Positions 6,414 to 9,748 of a stretch of 9,748 bases of DNA are shown here, one piece after another; within the stretch, counting starts at the first letter, position 1, and each line of letters starts with the position of its first letter. The DNA comes from Spirochaetaceae bacterium. Lineage in GTDB: Bacteria; Spirochaetota; Spirochaetia; SZUA-6; RPPD01. Both the position numbers and the translations under genes were made by a program. The DNA is taken from contig RPPD01000042.1 of assembly GCA_003818675.1 (NCBI GenBank), forward strand, positions 1 to 9,748. Direction: 5' to 3'. The notes under the pieces were generated by a model that had not been told where the DNA came from, ran no database searches, and saw only the letters and a program-made list of their open reading frames with translations.

Positions 6414-8282
6414 ATGAAACGGATGATCGCAGCGATTTTATTTTTGCTGCTCGCAGCAGGTTTGGTTTATGCATGGAAACCCAATACACACATGTATATC
6501 GTCAATGTCGTGATTGACGACGCCCGCGACGGCAAGGTAACGCTCGTTCTGCCAAACGGAACGGCCAAGGCATATGACATAGATCCCGGATATCTGCAGG
6601 TCCTGAGTAACACAGCGAATGATCCGTTCATACGCGCGGGTTCAATAGGGCCGGACGGTTTCCCGGACATTTTCACAGGCCAGGCAGTGATCCATCCTGA
6701 TAACACTGATGCATGGCTCCTCCACCTGAAAAACCGGGGTGAGACCGGATTTGCAGCGCGGCAGGACGTCACAGCGTTTTATCTCGGGTATTTCATGCAC
6801 TGCATAGGAGATATGTGGGCGCATGACTGGGTAAACTATTATGCAGGCGGATCCTACCCGGGCGTCACGGATTTTTACAACAGGACTGCGGCTTCCATGC
6901 AGAACGCCGCCCGGCATATGGCGATCGAGGCAGCGCTGGATAATATTCTTGCAAAGTCAAATCCGTCGATGGCAAGGACTGTGGACATCCCGAATGATTA
7001 CATGTTTGACGTTATCACTTCCACGACGCAGGTGCTCTATATGCGGCAGAATACAGAAACAAATAAAAGCATGGACGTCAGGGTGGAGATGTTCAAGCCC
7101 CTCAAGGTGTTAGTCGAGCTGTATTGGACCATGGCTGAAAAAAAGAACGCGGCCACAATAAGCCTTTCCATGTACGAGCGTGAATGGCACAAAGACCTGG
7201 AGAGCGGGCTTGCAGCATGGGTCACGGCAAATGAAAACGCCATGAAACGCGTTGCCGGGGGCGAGGGCATGCTCGCGGCCCTGAAGGATGAATACAAGAC
7301 CTGGGCTTTAAACAACCTCCTGTCCATGGCCGGATTCCCGGATGTGGTCGGGCAATATGTGCTTTTGTCATCCATCCTCACCGACAAGGCGATGCAGATC
7401 CTCAAAGCCATGGGGCTCACCGAGCTGCAGGAGACCCTGAGCCAGCTTTCGGATTCATTTGCAGACTGGGCCATGAGAAGCATTACAAAAAACGGGCTTG
7501 ATGCCTGGAAACAGATTTTCATGGCAACAGTGACCAGGGAACTTTTTGATGAAGCGACCTACAACAGGATAATGGCCGAGGTCGCCATGATCCCGGCACA
7601 ATCGGCCTTCAATCACTCGCGCAAGGACGAATCCATGAACGCGCTGGTATACAATTCGATTGTCGTTTCCAAGCTCGCTCTGCTATCATCGCAGCAGCTG
7701 AATGATTTTCTCAAGGAGATGCACTCGCAGATAACACTCGATGCCGGAGACTTTATCCCCAACGGGATTTATTCAATCGACAGATCCGGCCAGTTTTACT
7801 CCGGAACTTTCGGGAAAATATTCGGGGAGGGAAAAATCACTGGGATGCTTCGCACCAATTATGCCAGTGCAGGTTTTACAGACCCGAAAGTGGGACCTGC
7901 CAGGATTTCAGAAAAAATCAGCTCGGTGATGGTCACTGTGAAGACAAAGGATTCCTTTGGTGCCGGCACTGACGCGGACATATATTTGGGCATGGCCTTC
8001 TCGGATCAAACGACGAAGGAATGGCTCCTGGACAGAACGGCCTATAATGACTTTGAAAAAGGCGACCAGGATGATTATGCATGCAATGTAACCGGAAACC
8101 TTTACAGGACCAGGGTGACGCGCATATGGATACGGATGGGCAGCCATCACGGCGCCGGCAATGAATGGGATTGCTCATGGATGTCCCTGAAGATCAACGG
8201 TACGCAGGTGCTCCGCCGCGACATAAACAAGACGTTCAAAAACGTGAATGACAAATGGGAGACAGCGGTCAGCGGTTTGTAG
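6414..8282 (+). CDS. Secreted zinc-dependent phospholipase C-like protein with C-terminal PLAT-like domain
   Basis: A predicted exported lipase-like protein of 622 residues. A signal peptide (1-20) ends VYA, so the mature protein should begin with Trp21. In bacterial phospholipases C such as the Clostridium perfringens alpha-toxin the mature N-terminal Trp is itself a zinc ligand. The rest of the ligand pattern follows in order: His26 (THMYIVN), Asp81 or Asp85 (GPDGFPD), His94, His129-x3-Asp133-x3-His137 (MHCIGDMWAH) and His168-x3-Glu172. Residues about 503-605 resemble a PLAT/C2-like lipid-binding domain (VTVKTKDSFGAGTDADIYL, then NDFEKGDQDD and WDCSWMSLKI). The order catalytic domain then PLAT matches alpha-toxin, but a largely helical stretch of about 300 residues lies between them. 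The AGGAGG site at 6401-6406 fixes the start. Its position opposite pstS suggests phosphate scavenging from lipids. The substrate is unknown; cytolysis is not shown. Confidence 0.75.
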   Translation: MKRMIAAILFLLLAAGLVYAWKPNTHMYIVNVVIDDARDGKVTLVLPNGTAKAYDIDPGYLQVLSNTANDPFIRAGSIGPDGFPDIFTGQAVIHPDNTDAWLLHLKNRGETGFAARQDVTAFYLGYFMHCIGDMWAHDWVNYYAGGSYPGVTDFYNRTAASMQNAARHMAIEAALDNILAKSNPSMARTVDIPNDYMFDVITSTTQVLYMRQNTETNKSMDVRVEMFKPLKVLVELYWTMAEKKNAATISLSMYEREWHKDLESGLAAWVTANENAMKRVAGGEGMLAALKDEYKTWALNNLLSMAGFPDVVGQYVLLSSILTDKAMQILKAMGLTELQETLSQLSDSFADWAMRSITKNGLDAWKQIFMATVTRELFDEATYNRIMAEVAMIPAQSAFNHSRKDESMNALVYNSIVVSKLALLSSQQLNDFLKEMHSQITLDAGDFIPNGIYSIDRSGQFYSGTFGKIFGEGKITGMLRTNYASAGFTDPKVGPARISEKISSVMVTVKTKDSFGAGTDADIYLGMAFSDQTTKEWLLDRTAYNDFEKGDQDDYACNVTGNLYRTRVTRIWIRMGSHHGAGNEWDCSWMSLKINGTQVLRRDINKTFKNVNDKWETAVSGL

Positions 8283-8283
8283 T

Positions 8284-9429
8284 TTATTTCCTGTTGGGGT
8301 TATAGCGCACGGGTTTACCCTCCACGCGCTCGATGGGATCGTTTACATATACTTTTCCCAGGCCGATTGCCGAGGTGAGGGTGCCGCCCTTCCTGTCTTC
8401 GCTTATGCCGTCGGAGAATCCCAGATCCACCGGCACCTTGCCCCTTCCGCCCTGTGCGTCCACGACGTATGTCGGCCGCAGGAATCCCGAGGTCGCGCCA
8501 CAGAGATCGCGGCAGATTTCCTTGCCCTTGGAGACCGGTGTCCTGAAGTGGCCTGTGCCCTCGACAAGGTCGGCATAATACAGGTAGTAGGGCCTGATAC
8601 CCATTCTGCCCAAACCGTGCATGAGGTCCCGCATTATGTCAGTGTCATCGTTTACACCCTTTAAGAGCACGGTCTGGTTCCCGAGCGGGATACCCAGGCT
8701 GCGCAGAATACGCACAGCCTGATAGCTGACTTCCGTGATTTCATTTGGGTGGTTGAAGTGTGTGTTCATGTAAAACTGGGGTTCGTCAAGGGTTTTTGGT
8801 GTATGCTTGCGCAACACTTCTGTCAGTTCAGTATCCTCTATTATTTTCTGCGGCCATACGCACGGGACCCGCGATCCAATCCTTATCAGGTCCAGATGTT
8901 TGATCTCGCGGAGCTTTGTGAGAATGTCATCCAGCCGTTTTACCGGAATCAGAAGTGGATCGCCGCCTGAAATCAGCACGTCCCTGATGTCCTCGTGAGT
9001 CGCGATGTATTCAATTCCCTTGAAGATTTCTTCAGTTGAAGGATTCTTGTGGTCGTCGCCGACCTTGCGCTTCCTGGTGCAAAACCTGCAGTACATGGAA
9101 CACTCGGTTGAGACAAAGAGGAGTACACGGTCAGGATAGCGGTGGATGATCGTCCGCGGTCCGCCCAGAGGAATGTCTCCCTCCTCGTCCAGCGGATCAG
9201 CAGTCAGGTCCATGTGGTGTTCCAGCTCCTCCACGTCCGGGATGGCCTGCTTCCAGATGCCGTCGTTCATCTTTTCTATAAGGCCGAGGTAATATGTGTT
9301 CACCCGCATGGGATACCTGGAAATTACGTCGGCCAGGCGGGGATCAACCCGTGCCTTCTGGCTCGTGAGCCATTTCTCCAGGTCCTCGAATGTCCTGATT
9401 CCGTTTTTTAAAATTTCCTTATATCCCAT
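8284..9429 (-). CDS. kamA: Lysine 2,3-aminomutase (radical SAM, PLP-dependent)
   Basis: Converts L-lysine to beta-lysine by a 5'-deoxyadenosyl radical mechanism, in the cytoplasm. The 381 residues contain the radical SAM cluster motif CSMYCRFC (Cys110, Cys114, Cys117), the SAM-contacting SGGDPLL (154-160), FRTPVSKG (295-302), and the PLP site VVDAQGGRGKVPV with Lys331 as the expected Schiff-base lysine. Asp287 (YADL) and Asp324 (VVDA) match the two aspartates that bind the substrate side-chain amine in the Clostridium subterminale enzyme. This favours true lysine aminomutase over glutamate 2,3-aminomutase and, with the length, over the shorter EpmB that modifies elongation factor P. An AGGAGA site at 9436-9441 supports the ATG at 9429. 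No acetyltransferase (AblB) is adjacent, so a role in osmolyte synthesis or lysine catabolism is open. The gene is convergent with the phospholipase-like gene, with one base between their stops and no terminator. Confidence 0.93.
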   Translation of the reverse strand: MGYKEILKNGIRTFEDLEKWLTSQKARVDPRLADVISRYPMRVNTYYLGLIEKMNDGIWKQAIPDVEELEHHMDLTADPLDEEGDIPLGGPRTIIHRYPDRVLLFVSTECSMYCRFCTRKRKVGDDHKNPSTEEIFKGIEYIATHEDIRDVLISGGDPLLIPVKRLDDILTKLREIKHLDLIRIGSRVPCVWPQKIIEDTELTEVLRKHTPKTLDEPQFYMNTHFNHPNEITEVSYQAVRILRSLGIPLGNQTVLLKGVNDDTDIMRDLMHGLGRMGIRPYYLYYADLVEGTGHFRTPVSKGKEICRDLCGATSGFLRPTYVVDAQGGRGKVPVDLGFSDGISEDRKGGTLTSAIGLGKVYVNDPIERVEGKPVRYNPNRK

Positions 9430-9485
9430 TGCAGTTCTCCTTTTAATAGAATGATAATCGTTCAGGAGATTTCACGCAATGGGAT
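9423..9485 (-). promoter_or_regulatory. Inverted repeat that could fold the kamA start codon into a stem
   Basis: ATCCCATTGC at 9423-9432 is the exact reverse complement of GCAATGGGAT at 9476-9485, a perfect 10-bp inverted repeat with a 43-base loop. In the minus-strand mRNA the 3' arm contains the kamA start codon and the 5' arm lies in the gap after the EIIA gene. The ribosome site (9436-9441) is in the loop. The repeat is certain; control of translation is inference. Confidence 0.4.
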
Positions 9486-9505
9486 TTATGTCGAAGATGT
9501 CCGAC

Positions 9506-9748
9506 CTATATCCGGGCGTCGTATTTTGTGAGGATGCGGACCGCATTTTCGGCCGAGGCTGCAACGCAAAATTCCTCGTAGAATCCATCCATTTCGCTCA
9601 GTCTGCCTATTTGTGTGAGCACTGAAAGGTGTTCCTCGGGCAAATTGCTGTCGCTTACAAACAGGAATATCACATGAACCGGATTGCCGTCGAGGCTGTC
9701 AAAATCCACGCCGGGACCGCAAATGCCGAGTACTCCAGCCGCATTCCC
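9506..9748 (-). CDS. PTS EIIA / PtsN-like domain, C-terminal part (cut by window edge)
   Basis: The reading frame is open from the right edge to a TAG at 9506, 80 codons seen. It contains GVDFDSLDGNPVHVIFLFVS followed by HLSVLTQIGRLSEM, the pattern of the C-terminal half of fructose/mannitol-type EIIA domains and the nitrogen-regulatory EIIA (PtsN). These domains carry a phosphoryl group on a His in the N-terminal half, which lies outside the window, so activity cannot be judged. The GTG at 9709 is internal to the domain and is not the start. The gap to kamA is 76 bases on the same strand with no clear terminator, so co-transcription is possible. The protein might be a stand-alone PtsN or the end of a larger protein. 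Confidence 0.75.
   Translation of the reverse strand, partial: GNAAGVLGICGPGVDFDSLDGNPVHVIFLFVSDSNLPEEHLSVLTQIGRLSEMDGFYEEFCVAASAENAVRILTKYDARI

Noticed and set aside
9448..9466. TGATAAT element in the EIIA-kamA gap resembling half of a Fur box
   Set aside because: Only one half-site matches; the other half departs at several positions, and neither neighbouring gene suggests iron control.

Overview
The window comes from a bacterial chromosome of roughly even base composition. Most genes lie on the minus strand; one large gene lies on the plus strand. Two proteins carry lipoprotein signal peptides with loose lipoboxes (FSC and FTC), which suggests a diderm bacterium. A spirochaete or a deltaproteobacterium-like lineage would fit, but nothing here fixes the taxon.

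The core is a compact high-affinity phosphate uptake operon on the minus strand, transcribed from about 6260 down to 1334: pstS, pstC, pstA, two different pstB-type ATPase genes, and phoU. The transporter genes abut or overlap by 0 to 7 bases, so they are probably translationally coupled. The two ATPases have complementary defects. The promoter-distal one (2040-2798) keeps the Q-loop and H-loop but has lost the LSGGQ signature. The promoter-proximal one (2798-3547) keeps LSGGQ but has lost the Q-loop Gln and the H-loop His. A heterodimer would therefore have one consensus and one degenerate ATP site. This is the most unusual feature of the window.

Downstream of phoU are a cytoplasmic type I L-asparaginase gene (257-1270), whose own promoter seems to give a leaderless transcript, and the start of a small lipoprotein gene that runs off the left edge.

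Divergent from pstS is a 622-residue secreted protein (6414-8282). It has the zinc-site pattern of the bacterial phospholipase C / alpha-toxin family and a C-terminal PLAT-like domain. The 208-base divergent region holds predicted promoters in both directions with overlapping -10 elements, plus repeated CTGTT(G/T)AC motifs. This suggests, without proving it, that phosphate import and phospholipid-phosphate release are controlled together.

At the right, and convergent with the phospholipase gene after a 1-base gap, lie a lysine 2,3-aminomutase gene (8284-9429) and, upstream of it, the C-terminal part of a PTS EIIA / PtsN-like domain that runs off the right edge. A perfect 10-bp inverted repeat could fold the kamA start codon into a stem.
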